Source: Niebla homalea (lineage: Eukaryota; Ascomycota; Lecanoromycetes; Lecanorales; Ramalinaceae). Taken from it: a DNA stretch of 64,000 bases. Location of the stretch: the NCBI GenBank assembly GCA_019925105.1, contig JAHGAU010000027.1, forward strand, positions 496,001 to 560,000, written 5' to 3'. The notes below the pieces were generated by a model. The model did not search any database. It saw only the letters and a list, made by a program, of their open reading frames with translations, and had not been told where the DNA came from. Below, piece after piece: positions 1 through 12,074 of this stretch. Position 1 is the first letter of the stretch. Each line of letters starts with the position of its first letter. A program made the position numbers and the translations under genes.

Positions 1-1725
1 AATTAAAAAATCTGAAAAAACTATAAAAAAGTTAATATAAATATAAAGTAAATAACCGATATTAAAATTATAAATTTATATATACTCTTAGAAGGATAAT
101 AATTAGTTAAGTATATAATTAAGTTAGATTTAGGATAAGTCAGTTAAAGTATAAAAGGAATTAAAGATTAAAAAAGTTAAAGAAATAAAAAAATTTAAAA
201 AAGTAAAAAGAAATAAAAAAGGTAAATAAGCGAAAAGGATAAAATAAACGGCCACGTAGTATGATTACTAAGTAAGTAAATAATCAGATATTACCTTTAA
301 CGTCCTACTCGTTAATAGAACCGGCTGAAATAAAACTTAATAAAGATAATAAGCAATATTATTACGTTTAAAAGGAACCCCTTTTAATATACCTTTTAGA
401 AATACTTATATCGGGACGATCGTACGTAAGTTATTAAAAGAATACGAAAATGTATTTTATTTATAAATAAATATAACTTTAAAAGTACTTAATATATTAA
501 TTAATTAAGGGAAAAGCATATAAATAGATAAGAGTAAATATTAAGGGTTATAATAAAGAATATGCCTTCGGTAAATATTATTAAGTATAGTAATAAGCGT
601 TAAAGGAGTTTATATAAAGGCTAAAGAGTTATTTAAAGACTAATAGATAACCATTTTATTTTTTTCTTTTTTCCTTTACCCTCTTAAGAAGCAATATATA
701 AATAATAATAATTATAATAAATTATTACCCCTTAATTACTTTCTTAATATTAATATAATAAATTAATAAAAAAAATAACATTAATAGACAAGTACGAACT
801 AGGCAGTTACGTATAGTATTATTTTAAATACGTTAATAAAGAAAGACATCGAGATTTATAAAAAAATTTAAATAAAATTTACTTAAACGACTAAGCCTTC
901 TTAAGACGTACTTAAAGTTATATAATAAACCTACTTAAAATATACTTAATAATAACGGGATTAAAAGAGATATTAGAAATATATGAATAAAGAAATAAGG
1001 TAAAAAATAATCGATTATAAGGTCTTATCCTTATAAAGGGCGGTATTTATAATTTTTTAACGAACGGAGTAAAACGCGTTATACCCTTATACGGATTAAA
1101 CGTATTATACTTAAAGAAGATATAAATATAGGCAGCCCGAACCCTAAGATAAATAAACGTAAAATACCGAGGTTATCGTTATTAATAAGTTAGAATAATA
1201 GAATTAAAGGGTTACTTCTAAGAAAATTAAATCTTAATATACTTATTTATTATTATTAAGTAAGATTTAAGAATAAGGTTATAAAAAAGGTAAATAAATA
1301 TATATATAAATAGCGTTAAAGGATAAGAAATACCTATTAATAATACGTAATATTAAAAAAACAAATTTATTATAGAGGGAATAAAGGTAAACTAATACCG
1401 TATTAATACCTTTTCGACTTTTATACTTATAATAATTTAAATTATTAAAAAGATATTATAAGAGGTATATATATAATTAAAATATATATAAATAAGTATA
1501 ATATAATCTAAAGTATAATAATATTAAAGGTAATATTTCGTTATAAAGGGAGTTAAAAAGGGGGAAAGCATAAAAGATATTAAACTTGTGGATAAATATA
1601 TAAAAGAATAAAAACATTAAAAAGGCTAATTAAGGGTGGAATCAATTCATATATACTTTAAAAGGAGAAGGGATAACGGATTATTATAGTAAGCATCTTA
1701 TACCTTACCAACTTATATAAAGGCT
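1..1725. other. Unassigned RIP-degraded sequence at the left edge
   Basis: No transposon family found elsewhere in the window aligns here by eye. The stretch is extremely AT-rich and nearly free of CA and TG, so it was a duplicated sequence hit by RIP. Plus-strand reading gives stretches in which the only stops are TAA, as expected for mutated Gln or Trp codons, chiefly 841-1160. A shorter readable patch lies near 520-660. The right margin (about 1690-1800) still has many CA dinucleotides and looks less mutated. It may be an unrecognised retroelement or an old gene duplicate. Confidence 0.5.
841..1160 (+). pseudogene. Unrecognised degenerate coding stretch
   Basis: Read from base 841 this plus-strand frame stays coherent for about 105 codons. 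Its stops are all TAA until a TAG near the end, which fits RIP of CAA and TGG codons. Readable pieces include LNKIYLND, LKEILEIYE and VIPLYGLNVLYLK. The composition is charged and leucine-rich and does not resemble the RT, integrase or RNase H domains seen elsewhere in the window. I do not recognise the family. It could belong to the Gag of an element absent from the rest of the window, or to a duplicated host gene. The original start and end are not visible. Confidence 0.35.
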
Positions 1726-1800
1726 GCGGCCTATCTTCAATTGCACTCCATTATTACCTGCTATTTCATCACTTTTACTCTTTCCTTCCTTCCCATCTTT

Positions 1801-3120
1801 TCTAAATCCTTTTTTAATAATCTTTTTATTTAAAACGTTATTATATATCTTTATTAATATTACGCTTAATATAATAATAAAATATTCTTTTATACGTTTT
1901 AAGGAATTAAGTCTTTTTATTATTGGAAAAAGTTTATAATTAATAATCTTAAACCTTAAGTAAAAAACCGTATTCTTTTTTTTTATATTCTTTAACGTAG
2001 CCTCTTTTTCGGTTTTTATAAAACGTAATAAATATATTTTATTTATTTATGGCTTATTAATTTAAGCCTTAAACCTCTTCAAATTTTTTTTCGTTTTTAA
2101 TAACGTTATATTAAGAAGGAGATTTTTACTTTATAATTTACATACCGCAACAATCTATTTTATTAATAATTCTATTATTACCTTAAAAGCCTTTATTAAT
2201 TATAATAGGTTTATTTCCGTAACCGCGTTTTTCTCCTTATTATTAAATAAACGGACCGTTATTGTCCTCGTTTTCTTTAATACGATTATTTTCTTTTCCG
2301 CTATTTTTTTATTCTTTACCGCGGGTATCCTTTTTATTATTTTTATTACTTAACTTTTTCTCGCTTAAGGGGCTACCGCCTTTATACCCTCGTTTTATAC
2401 TTTTAACCTTAAACCGTTATTTTTACCCTTTACTAACGCTTTCACTCCCGCCCCTTAAGAACCCCGTAAATGCTCCGTTTCCTTTAATTTTACCTTTATT
2501 TTTATATAAAAGTCCCTTATGTTTTTTAATTTAATTTATAGTATTAATTAAGTCTTTAACATAATATCCTTTTACTTTATTATAAGGAATCCTTTTAAGG
2601 TTTTTACCGTTTCCTTTATTGTTTTTTTGCCTTTATTTATTAAGTAATATATTGTTTCCGCTTTTTATTTTTAGTCCTTTAAAATTCCATTTTCCTTATT
2701 AATTTTATTTCTTTTTTATATATTTTTAATAGTATTTTTACCGCGGTTTTCCCGCCTTTTCCCCTTATTTATACCCTTTATTATTAATGTTATACCGGCC
2801 TTTTTACCCCCTTATTTACTTATTATTTCCGTATTATTATTACGTATTTTATACGCTTTAATATATATATTTTACTGATTTTAATTCTTTTATTTACTTT
2901 AAGCGTTATCCGGCTTATTATTATTATATTATTTATACGTATCGTTACCGTTTCTATTAATGTAGGTTATTTACCCGTTTACCACCTTATTCTTAACCAT
3001 TACGCCACTTCCATTTATCGTACTTAATATATTTCCTTCACTGTTACTAGAGCTATACGTATACGCATCGTTTTGGACCTCTGGGGTCCCTTTGTTCGTC
3101 GCCATTTTCATAGATCTCCC
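1801..3120 (-). mobile_element. LINE X0, 5' portion (ORF1 region), Tad1-like
   Basis: This segment aligns with the 5' ends of X2 (about 10300-12059), X1 (about 12150-13540) and X3 (about 50340-51802). On the minus strand the former ORF1 begins with an intact ATG at 3105 and soon reads GTPEVQND, the N terminus shared by the X copies. The part towards the element's 3' end (EEP, RT and tail) is missing on the left, where the sequence changes at about 1725-1800 into CA-containing DNA. On the right the copy abuts X1 at about 3121. Losing the 3' end is unusual for a LINE, so deletion or recombination between copies is likely. Confidence 0.7.
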
Positions 3121-5880
3121 TTCGTAAAATGATCCCGGCTTTATTATAATTTTACTTAAATTTATTATAATTATTATATCGTATAACTTTGGGCTCTTAA
3201 TTTTATAAATAAAATTATACTTATACGGCGTAAATTAAGCTTTATAAGTTTTTACTTTTTAAAAATAAACTTTATAAGCTTATTTTAATTTTAAATAATT
3301 CATATATATAAAGGTATAAAAAATAAAAGGTAAACGTTATTAATAAAGCCTTTAACTTAAACCTTTTATTTTAACTAAATAAACTTTTTAATTAATAAAC
3401 CGTTAAAAAATAAAAATAGTATAAAGGAAATAAGTAATTTTTAAGGAATCTTTATTATAGCGGACTTTATTAAGTTTATTTTTTATTTTAAATTAATTAA
3501 CGTAACTTAATTACTTAAGAAACTCTTTATTTACTTAATTAAGAAGGATAATATCCTTTTTTTCCTTAAGTTATATAATAACCTTTAATAATTTACTTTA
3601 TTAAAAATATTTATAATATTAAAAAAAAGAAGACTTATAATATATTTCTTCCTATAACCTTATATTATATATATACCGTTAATTAATTCTTTAAGGGCTA
3701 TTTTTATTAACCAACCTTTTTTATTTTTATTTATTGATTAAGAAGAAGTCCGTAATTTTCTATATAATTATTAAGGATCTTTATTATTACCGTTTTTAAG
3801 GTCTTCCTTAATATATAAAAGAATATAATAGGTTTATAAGATTTTACCTTAAAGTAATCTAACTTAATAAGCTTTTTAAAGATAATTATTTTTATTTTTT
3901 AAACTTACGTAAGTGGTAATTAATATTAAAATATATTTAAAAGAGGTAAATAAAACCCTCTTAAACGGTAAAATTATTATTAATAAAAATCTATTAAGAA
4001 TTTTATTTAATTTCGGGACTTTATCCTTTTTTAATATATTAATCGCTTTAATTATTATATTTTATATTATTATTTTATTTATTATATTTTATATTATTAT
4101 TTTATTTATTAATACGGGGTCAGAGTACGTAACGTTATTAATTTTATTTAAATTAACTTTTAACGGAGGGGGGGGAAATATTCCCTTAAAAGTTTTGATT
4201 TTACCGTTAAAAATATTAATTAATATATTATTAAGTCTTTTAAAAGGTAGGAGTTTAAAAATAAACTTTAGTTTTTTATTTTATTCCTTATTATATTTTA
4301 TTAATTTTTAAATACTATAAAATAAAACCGTTAAGTTATATATTATAAATTAAAAGAATATTTACTTAATTTTCTTAATAGTCTTCTTCTTTTTTTCTTA
4401 AGTAATTTTTAATTAATTAAGTATTTCGTGATTTTTATATTTAAAAGTTTATTTAATTAACTTTTTTACCTTTATAATCGCGGTTATATATCCTTTATTT
4501 TAATAGGTTTTAATTCTTTAAGAGGGCTTTATTAACAAGATTATTTTATTAATTATTTCATTTAATACCTTTATTATTTACTTTATAAAAGGTTAATCCG
4601 GTCTTTATTATTTAATTAAGGGAGGTCCGCAAATTATATTATTATTTCCTCCGCTTTTATATTAACCTTTATTTCCTTAACCGTTTTTTATACCCTTTTT
4701 ATTAATAATAATAAAGTCGTATTAACGGTTTAATTTAAAAAATTATTTATATTAATATATAATCTAAATTATATTTTAAGTCCTTTTATAGTTTATATAT
4801 AATTATTATATTAACGATATTTTCTAAGTTAAACGTTAAATTAATCGTAATCTTAAATCCTTAACCTTTTTATATTATAGTCTTTTTTAACATTAATAAC
4901 GTAAAATTAGACCGGATAATAATTATTAATAATTTTTTAAATTTAATATAATTAATTATATATTTTTCCTTATTCTATTTAATATAATAAAGATTAAAGT
5001 TTCTTATTAAGAAATATTCGCCGGATATAATTATAATATTATTAAGTAATAAGATCGTAAAAGGGTTTTTTTTATTAATCAACGGCGGATTATATGCGTT
5101 ATAAATATTTAAGTTTCCCTTAATATTTCTTTCTTATATAATTCGGAATATATATAGATTCTTTCCGTAATAAATAACGTTTTAGTTATTTATATTTAGT
5201 TTTTTATTTACAAAGAAATATATCCATATTATTTTATTTTTTTAAAAGGTTAAATAAAAATTATTTCTTAAATTAATTAAAAAGCGTACATATAAGTTAT
5301 ATGGTAACTTTTATATTATTATAATATTAATATCCTTTATTTTTTTAAATTTAAATATTAATATTATAACTTTAATTATTTTTTTATATACGTTATATTA
5401 TATTATCCTTAAAAGTATAAATATATTATACATTAATTTTTATTAAGTTTTTCCCGTTAACTTTTATTTATATAAACGGTTTTTCTTTAAAGTTAAATAT
5501 TATTTACCTTAATTTTCTTGCTTTAATGGTTATTTTAATCGGGCGGCCGGCCTTAAAGATTAATATCGTTATAAGCTTCCTTTTTTTTATATTATTAATT
5601 ATTATATTTTATCCTTTTTTATTTAACGGGCTCTATTTATCTGTTAAAATTATTTTTAATTACTTTACCGATTTAAATTTATATATAAATTATAACGTTA
5701 AACTTTAATTATTAATTTAATTTCTTTATATTAAGTTTCTTTAATCTTTACCATATACCGTAAGTCCTATACTGAATAATTATTATTCTTATATATTATA
5801 TATTTCGGCGTATTCTTTATTAAGTTTTTTATTATTAAGTTTACGTATTTATATATATTATACCCTTTAACGTATATTAT
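3121..5880 (-). mobile_element. LINE X1, RT and endonuclease part (left piece)
   Basis: This is the central block of a Tad1-like LINE on the minus strand, split by X2 and resuming at 12075. Read from about 3900 down to 3300 on the minus strand, RIP-aware translation shows the RT series: KSYKPI, a LLLNQ-like 'lP.Q.G' region, SLLFFNI in place of SLL.lDi.GAFD, and the FIDD box. In that box GAT-GAC has become AAT-AAC, near 3340. The EEP endonuclease block lies near 4800-5350 and shares the NVYNPPP motif seen in X3. The 15 bases at 5866-5880 (TTTAACGTATATTAT) recur at 12060-12074 as the TSD of X2. The 3' third present in X2 (5881-7500) is missing. Confidence 0.8.
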
Positions 5881-5904
5881 TGATTGATTGATTGATTGAT
5901 TGAT
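5881..5904 (-). repeat. (TGAT)n / (ATCA)n 3' tail of LINE X2
   Basis: About six TGAT units mark the 3' terminus of the LINE, which reads ATCA in sense. The same junction starts X5 (10959) and X3 (39701). In sense orientation it ends X4 (about 14192), where RIP has changed it to ATCA/ATTA units. A short tandem tail in place of poly(A) is known for several LINE clades. Confidence 0.85.
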
Positions 5905-7499
5905 TTATACTACGGATCTAGTTAAGTTAATTCCGGCGTTCCTTAATACTCGGTTATTTAGCTTTATTAATAACCGTAAAAAACCCGATATCCATAATAT
6001 TAAGAATAAAAACCGGTATTTACCCAGTTTTTACTTACGTTTTAAGGGTTAAAAGTATTTACGGCCGTTTAAAGAATAAGAATTTATTTATATACCTTTT
6101 CCAAGAAAACTTATAATATTACGACTGAATCCATTTAAGGGTTATTTTTAAACTTATTATTCTTCCGTTATTTTACGGGTTTATTTAATATTAAAATTTT
6201 AAAATTCCGATTATATTATTAAATATCCTTATTAATACGTATATTATTATTATTTTATTTATATAACTTTACCGACCGATATAATATTACCTTTTATACC
6301 GCTCCGGTATTTATAGCCCTTTTAACCTTTTATTAAGTATAGTTTTTCCGCCGTTACTTTTTGCCCCCGGATTAATAACGAGGTTTTTTAATTAAATTTT
6401 TAATTACTTTATTTATTTCTTTAGTTAAGTTAAATTATAATAATAAACCCGTAATTATTATAAATTTAACGGCCGCTTTAATACCCTTTTTATTAATAAG
6501 TATTTAATAATAATCGTTAATACCTATTTTTTTTAATTAATCCCGGTTTAAGCTCCTTAAATAGTAAATAAAAGATTAATATATATATAATGTCCTGCTT
6601 TTATTATTTATACTTATAATTAACGTTAATCCGGTTATTAACATATATAATAAAAAGAAAGTAAATTAAATTATTTTTATTTATCCGGAGTTAAATTATT
6701 AATACGTTATTACCTTTCTTTATAATTTTATAACGCCGGAAATACTTATTAATAATCTCGTTCTTATTTAACGTTAAGTATTATTACCCTTTAAAGATTA
6801 ATTCTTTATATTTACGTTAACGTTTTATTTATTTCCTTATAGTTTATAGGGTAATTATTGTTAATTTCGCTTTTACGGTTTTCTTTTTTTCTATTACTTT
6901 TATTTTAAGTAAAAATTTATATACTCTTATATTAATTTCTTAAACGTAAATTAGGTTAAATTTTTTTTTTTAATTTACTTTAATTTAACTTCCGTAAAAG
7001 AAATAAATACTACTTTTCTATACCTTTTTCTTTAAGGTTTTTTATAGTTTTAATGAATACGTTCGTTTCCTATTAACGTAATTAAGTTTATACTTTTTTA
7101 AGTTTTATTTAAGCGATTATTTAATTTAAAACCAGCTCTATTAATAATATAAACACCTTAAATTCCAATATTAAAATAAAAGTTACTTTATATACTTTAC
7201 TTATTACTTTTAAATATCGGTTTTAGACCTTTTATAATTATTAAACGGGCTTTTTCCTATATTTAAGCGTGCTTTTAAGTACGTATTAAATGGCTATTAC
7301 GTATATTATTATAGGTTTTATAACCGTTTAATAAACGGTTCTAATTTTTTATAAAATAACTCCTTACGTTAACGCCGTAAAATAAATAAGGCCCCTTTCC
7401 TATAAAATTATCTTTTTTTGGACCTTTCTTATGTAATTTTTTTAATCTAGTTTCCTATTAATTTATAAATTAAATATCTTAATATTAACTTCCGGTTTT

Positions 7500-8350
7500 A
7501 TTATTATATTATTTAAGTCCATTATAGTTATTATATCGTATAACTTTAAGCTCTTTATTATATAAATAAGCTTATACTTATATAGGGCGAATTAAACTTT
7601 ATATATTTTTATTTATTATAAGTAGACTTTATAAGTTTATTTTAACTTTAAATAATTCATATAAATAAATATATTATAAACTAAAAAATAAATATTATTA
7701 ATAAAGCTTTTTACTTAAATTTTTTATTTTAATTTTATTAAGTCATTAATAAACGGACTATTAAAGAATAAAAATAAGATTAAAAAAATAAATAATCCTT
7801 GGGGAATATTTATTATTACGGGCCTTATTATACTTATCTTTTATTCTAGGTTAATTAATATCGTTTAATTACTTAAGAAATTTTCTATTTAATTTATAAA
7901 AAAAGGTAAAACCCCCTTTTTCCGTAAATTATATAATAACCTTTAATAATTTATTTTATCAAACGCCTTTATAATATCTAAAGAAAAAAAACTTATAACG
8001 TATTTCTTCTTATAACCTTATATTATAAATATATTATTAATTAAGCCTTTAAGAGCCGTCTTTATTAACCGTTTTTTTCTTATTTTTATTTATTAATTAA
8101 AAAATAATTTATATTCTTTTACATAATTATTTAAGATTTTTATAATTATTATTTTTAAAGTCTTCCTTAACGTATAAAGGAGTATTATAGGTTTATATAA
8201 TTTTATTTTTAAGTAATTTAACTTAACCGGCTTCTTAAGGATAATTATCTTAACCTTTTTAAATTTATAAAGGTAATATCTTATATTAAAGTAAACTTAA
8301 AATAAATAAATAAAGACCTCTTTAAATAACGACGTTATTATAGATAAAAA
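7500..8350 (-). pseudogene. LINE X2 ORF2, reverse transcriptase domain
   Basis: This is the minus-strand RT of the LINE, aligning base for base with X1 (3130-3950) and X3 (47520-48320). RIP-aware reading gives the order KSYRPI, ALK.L, SLL.LD, RLL.NLR, SFL.R and the FIDD catalytic box near 7690. The two Asp codons of the box are now AAT AAT, as expected for TpG to TpA change. This order and spacing match non-LTR RTs of the Tad1/I group. Dozens of TAA/TAG stops kill the frame. The position between the endonuclease (right) and the 3' region (left) is normal for ORF2. Confidence 0.8.
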
Positions 8351-9149
8351 CTTATTTAATATACCGCTAAGTTTAAGGGCCTTATCCTTCTTCAGTTTAT
8401 TAATTATTTTAATTATTATTTCCTGGGTTATTATTTTACTTATTATTATTAATTTAAAATATATTATACTATTAATATTTATTAAATTAACTTCCGGTAA
8501 CGGGGGAAAAAACGCCCTTTTAAGAGTTTTAATCTTAGCGTTAAAGGTATTTATTATTATACCGTTTAATCTTTTTAAAGGTAAAAATTTAAAAATAAAT
8601 TTAAGTTTTTTACTTTATTCTTTACCGTATTTTATTAACTTCTAAATATTATAAGGGGAAACCGTTAAATTATATATTATAGCCCGGAAATACGTTTACT
8701 TAATTTTCCGGATAATTCTCTTTTTTTCTTTTTAAGTTTTTTTTAATTATTAAAGCGTTTTCCGGTTTTTATATTTAATAGTTTATTTTATAAGCGCTTT
8801 TACTTTTATAATCGCCTTTATATATTTTTCATTTTAATAAATTTTAACTCTTTAAGACAGCTTTATTATTAAGATTATAACGTTAATTACTTTATTTAAA
8901 GTTTTTATTATTTATTTTATAAAATAGTTAATTTATTTTTTATTATTAAACCGGGAAAGCTTTATTTGTTAAAATATTACTTTTATTATTTTTATAAATA
9001 CTTTAGCTTTTTTAACCGTTTTTTATATTTATTTAAACGGTAAAGGCGGAGTTACGTTAACGGATTAATTTAAGGTCGTCTATATCGGGACGTAATTTAA
9101 ACCGTATTTTAAGTCTTTTTAAGGTTTATATATTATAATTAAGTTAATA

Positions 9150-9720
9150 ATATTTTTTAAGCCGAATATTAAATCGATCGTAATCTTAAGTTTACGGTTT
9201 TCTTATATAATAGTTTTTTTTAACGTTAATAACGTAAAATTAAACTATATAATAATTATTAATAACTCCTTAAATTTAATATAATTAATTATATAATTAT
9301 CTTTATTTTATTAAATATAATAAAGATTAAAGTTTTTTATTAAGAGATACTTATTAAGTATAATTATAATATCCTTAAATAACGGGATCGTAAAAAGTCC
9401 CTTTTTATTAATTAATAATAAATTATACGTATTATAAATATTTAAATTATTTTTAATATTCTTTTTTTATATAATCCGGAATATATATAGATTCCCTCCG
9501 TAATAAATAACATTTTAATTATTTATATTTAACTTCTTATTAATAAAGAAATACGTCTACGTTATCTTATTATCCTTAAAGGTTAAATAGAAATTATCTT
9601 CCGGGTTAATTAAAAAGTAAATATATAAACTATATAGCGGCTTTTATATTATTATAATATTAATATCCTTTATTTCTTTAAATTTAAATATTAATATTAT
9701 AACTTTAATTATTTCTTTAC
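9150..9720 (-). pseudogene. LINE X2 ORF2, EEP endonuclease domain
   Basis: This minus-strand block aligns with X3 at about 49150-49720, where the sense reads NIYNVYNPPP, a motif typical of the endonuclease/exonuclease/phosphatase domain of fungal LINEs. In X2 the matching bases near 9405-9440 carry more RIP changes. The domain would nick target DNA to prime reverse transcription. It precedes the RT in sense, as expected. The exact borders and start codon of ORF2 are not recoverable. Confidence 0.65.
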
Positions 9721-10199
9721 GTACGTTATATTATATTACCCTTAAAAGCGTAAATATATTAAATATTAATGTCCGTTAAGCTTTTTTCGTTAACTTTTAT
9801 TTATATAAATGGTTTTTCCTTAAGGTTAAGTATTATTTATTTTAATCTTTTCATTATAATAATAATCCCGGTCGGACGGCCGGTTTTAAAGGTTAATATT
9901 ATTATAAGTTTTTTTTTTTTACGTTATTAATTACCGTACTTTATCCTTCCCCGTTTAATAAGCTTTATTTACGGTTTAAAACCGTTTTTAATTACTTTAT
10001 CGGTCTAAGTTTATATAAGTTATAGCGTTAAACCTTAATTATTATCTTAATCTCCTTATATTGGGTCTTTTTTACTCTTATTATATATTATAAATTTTAC
10101 GTTAAATAATTATTATTATTATATATTATATATTTTAACGTATTTTTTATTAAACTTTTTACTATTAAGTTAACGTATTTATACGTATTATATCCTTTA

Positions 10200-12035
10200 A
10201 TATATACTACGTACTTCGTATTATTAAGGTATTTTATAATAATATATTTATACCCTTAATATTTAAAGTATTAATAAATATCCATTATTTAATCTTAAGG
10301 TCTTATTAATTTAAAAGATTTACTTTTTATTACCTTTTTATTAAAAATATCGTTATATATCTTTATTAACGTTACGCTTAAAATAATTATAAAGTATTTC
10401 TTTATATAATTAAAGGCGTTTAATTTCTTTATTATAAAGGAAAAACTATAATTAATAATCTTTAATTTAAAGTAAAAAACCGTATTCTCTTTTTTATCCG
10501 CCTTAAGGTAATTTCCTTTCCCTCCCTTATAAATTTTACTAAGTATATCCTATTTACCGTAATAATGAAAAATTACCTTAATATTTTTACCGTTTTATAC
10601 TTCTTTTTATTAATTTATCCCTTTAATTTCTTTAATTTCTTTTTCACCTTTAATAAGGTTATATTAAAAAAAATATTCCCGCTTTATAGCTTATATATTA
10701 TAATAATTTATTTTATTAATAGTTTTGCCGTTATTTTAAATACTTTTATTAATTATAATAGGTTTATTTTTACCGTTATATTTTTCTTTTCTTTACTTAA
10801 TAATTATACGGTTATTATCCTCGTTTTCCTTAATACCGCCGTTTTCTCCCCCGTTTTTACCTTTTTTACCGTTAACGTTAACGCCGCCCTTACGGCTTTT
10901 ATTATTTAGTTTATCCCCGTTTTTTTTTTTAAAGTTTCCCCTATTACTCCTTTATTTTGATTGATTGATTGATTGATTTATACTACGGATCTAGCTAAGC
11001 TAATTCTGGCGTTCCTTAATACTCGGCTATTTAGCCTTACTGGTAACCGTAAAAAACCCGATATCTATAACGTTAGGAATAAAAACCGGTATTTACCCAG
11101 CCTTTACTTATATCTTAAGGGTTAAGAGTATTTACGGCCGTTTAAAGAATAAGAATTTATTCATATGCCTTTTCTAAGAAAACCTATAATACTACGACTA
11201 AATCCACTTAAGGGTTACCCTTAAATCTATTGTTCTTCCGTCACCTTACGGGTTTATCCAATGCTAAAATTTCAAAATTCCGATTACACCACTGAATATC
11301 CTCACCGACACGTATGCTATTGCCACCTCCTCCTTTATTTTATACGTATCCTTTTTATCTCCTTTTATTTTTATCCGCCGGTATTTTTATTACCGCCCCT
11401 TAAGCTCTATATAGCCTTTTTAACTTCCTTAAACCTCTTTTTATATTTACGTAAAAGTTTCTTACTCCCCGTAGCCTAATTTATAGTATCGGTTAAGTTT
11501 TTAACGTAATATTCTTTTATATAATTATAAGGAGGCCTTTTAGCGCTTTTATTATTTTTTCCTTTTTTACTTTTCTTTTATATATTTAGCGGTTATTTTT
11601 TTTCATAATTTATTCTTATTTATTTAATATCTCTTTATTTTTACTTAACTTATTTTTAATTTATATATATTTAATAAGGTTTTTTACGCCTCCGTTCACC
11701 TTTTATTTATCCCTATATACCGTCCTTATCCCTTTTATTTTTTATTTATTATTTTTTATAATAATATTTTTACGCGTTATACGCGATCTTTTACGTATAT
11801 CTTATTAATTATAAACTCTTTATTTAATTTAAAGCCTTTCTATCTTGTATTTATTACGTCGTTTATATGACTTATTATTGTTCCTATTAACCTAAGCCGC
11901 TTATTTTTCCTCCCCTTTTATTTCCATTATTATTCCACTTCCGCTTATCGTATTTAAGGTATTATCCTTACTATCATTTAAACTATATACGTATGCATCG
12001 TTTCTGACCTCTGGGGTCCCGTTGTTCGTCGCCAT
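10200..12035 (-). pseudogene. LINE X2 ORF1 (Gag-like), interrupted by X5
   Basis: Read leftwards from the ATG at 12035 the sequence gives MATNNGTPEVRNDAYVYS before RIP stops appear. The same start is found in X0 (3105), X1 (ATG mutated to ATA at 13529) and X3 (51671). ORF1 of Tad1-like LINEs encodes an RNA-binding Gag-like protein. In the matching part of X3 a decayed C-X2-C...H zinc-knuckle-like stretch can be read near 50110-50160. The frame is broken by the 371-bp X5 insertion and by RIP stops. The left (3') limit is approximate. Confidence 0.7.
10959..11329 (-). mobile_element. X5, 5'-truncated LINE copy inserted in X2
   Basis: This 371-bp fragment holds only the 3' end of the X LINE, starting at the TGAT tail. 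It is flanked by a perfect 12-bp TSD (CTCCTTTATTTT) at 10947-10958 and 11330-11341. X2 ORF1 sequence continues on both sides. It keeps more CA dinucleotides than X2, especially at 11260-11330, so it is probably younger or less exposed to RIP. Homologues are at 5881-6250, 39701-40071 and, inverted, in 13541-14194. Confidence 0.9.
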
Positions 12036-12074
12036 CTTCTCCAAGCTCCATATAAATATTTTAACGTATATTAT

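Larger units (their letters stand above)
5881..12059 (-). mobile_element. LINE X2, full-length Tad1-like non-LTR retrotransposon
   Basis: X2 is a complete minus-strand LINE inserted in X1. Its 15-bp TSD is at 5866-5880 and 12060-12074. The element's 3' end is on the left and finishes in a short (TGAT)n repeat, (ATCA)n in sense; the 5' end is at 12059. After removing X5 and one copy of its 12-bp TSD the length is about 5.8 kb, usual for a two-ORF fungal LINE. Order in sense: a 24-nt leader, ORF1 (from 12035), EEP endonuclease, RT, a 1.6-kb 3' part, tail. Variable 12-15 bp TSDs, a simple-repeat tail and 5'-truncated sister copies all point to target-primed reverse transcription. It is heavily RIP-mutated and not functional. 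Confidence 0.88.

Noticed and set aside
3913..4311. 132-codon open frame on the plus strand
   Set aside because: It is antisense to the RT/endonuclease part of LINE X1; its Ile/Leu/Phe content is that of random AT-rich DNA.
10565..10909. 114-codon open frame on the plus strand
   Set aside because: Antisense to ORF1 of LINE X2; the equivalent frame in X3 (50684-50917) is likewise a shadow.
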